A stretch of DNA of 64,000 bases from Rhea pennata (taxonomy: Eukaryota; Chordata; Aves; Rheiformes; Rheidae). The notes beneath the pieces are model-generated. The model made no database searches. It was not told the origin of the DNA and was given only the letters and a program-made list of their open reading frames with translations. Made by a program: the position numbers and the translations under genes. This document shows, in pieces, positions 63,929 through 64,000 of this stretch. The stretch spans positions 117,373,966-117,437,965 of the forward strand of contig NC_084664.1 in assembly GCF_028389875.1 (NCBI RefSeq), read 5' to 3'. Numbering within the stretch: position 1 is the stretch's first letter; the number at the start of each line of letters is the position of its first letter.

Positions 63929-64000
63929 AGCATTTATGTGTGAAGTGAGTGTAAAATGCTGAGGCATTAATACAGACAAAACAAATCAGAACAGAAGAGT
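63929..64000. other. Right-hand flank, nothing recognised
   Basis: AT-rich unique-looking sequence to the end of the window. Confidence 0.5.

Noticed and set aside
1..64000. CRISPR array, operon, prophage or other prokaryotic system
   Set aside because: No regularly spaced repeats, no compact gene clusters, and all diagnostic elements are vertebrate.

Overview
The window looks like vertebrate nuclear DNA, almost certainly from a bird. It is AT-rich by eye, has long A/T homopolymers and simple repeats, holds no convincing protein-coding exon, and is sparse in transposons. The transposons I recognise are CR1 retroposons, with the ATTCTATG-type 3' end that is typical of avian (and other sauropsid) CR1. 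The low repeat density and low GC fit a gene desert or a very large intron on an avian macrochromosome. The species and the neighbouring gene cannot be told from the sequence.

Layout. 1-32,188 is unique-looking AT-rich DNA with microsatellites, a 94-bp tandem duplication at 23.4 kb, and three stretches richer in GC and CpG than their surroundings (about 9.0-9.5, 21.7-22.1 and 26.6-27.0 kb) whose origin I cannot assign. A 1.5-kb CR1 fragment on the minus strand (32,189-33,707) carries most of a reverse transcriptase reading frame, broken by one frameshift and one stop; unusually for CR1 it lacks its 3' end. 33,708-57,299 is again mostly unique DNA. It includes a purine-rich tract of about 430 bp at 39.2-39.6 kb, three perfect palindromes (36.2, 47.5 and 54.7 kb) and a cluster of POU/homeodomain-like motifs at 49.0 kb. 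A second minus-strand CR1 fragment (57,300-57,617) supplies exactly the 3' part missing from the first. The right end carries a complete tRNA-Val(UAC)-like sequence at 63,782-63,854, followed 16 bp later by a CR1 3' tail in the same orientation.

The best candidates for something new are (i) the tRNA-Val/CR1-tail chimera, which has the architecture of a CR1-mobilised tRNA SINE, and (ii) the complementary truncation of the two CR1 pieces, as if a 25-kb segment had been circularly permuted through one CR1 copy. No operon, CRISPR array, phage or prokaryotic system is present. Nearly all open reading frames here are chance ORFs in AT-rich DNA or lie inside the CR1 copies.
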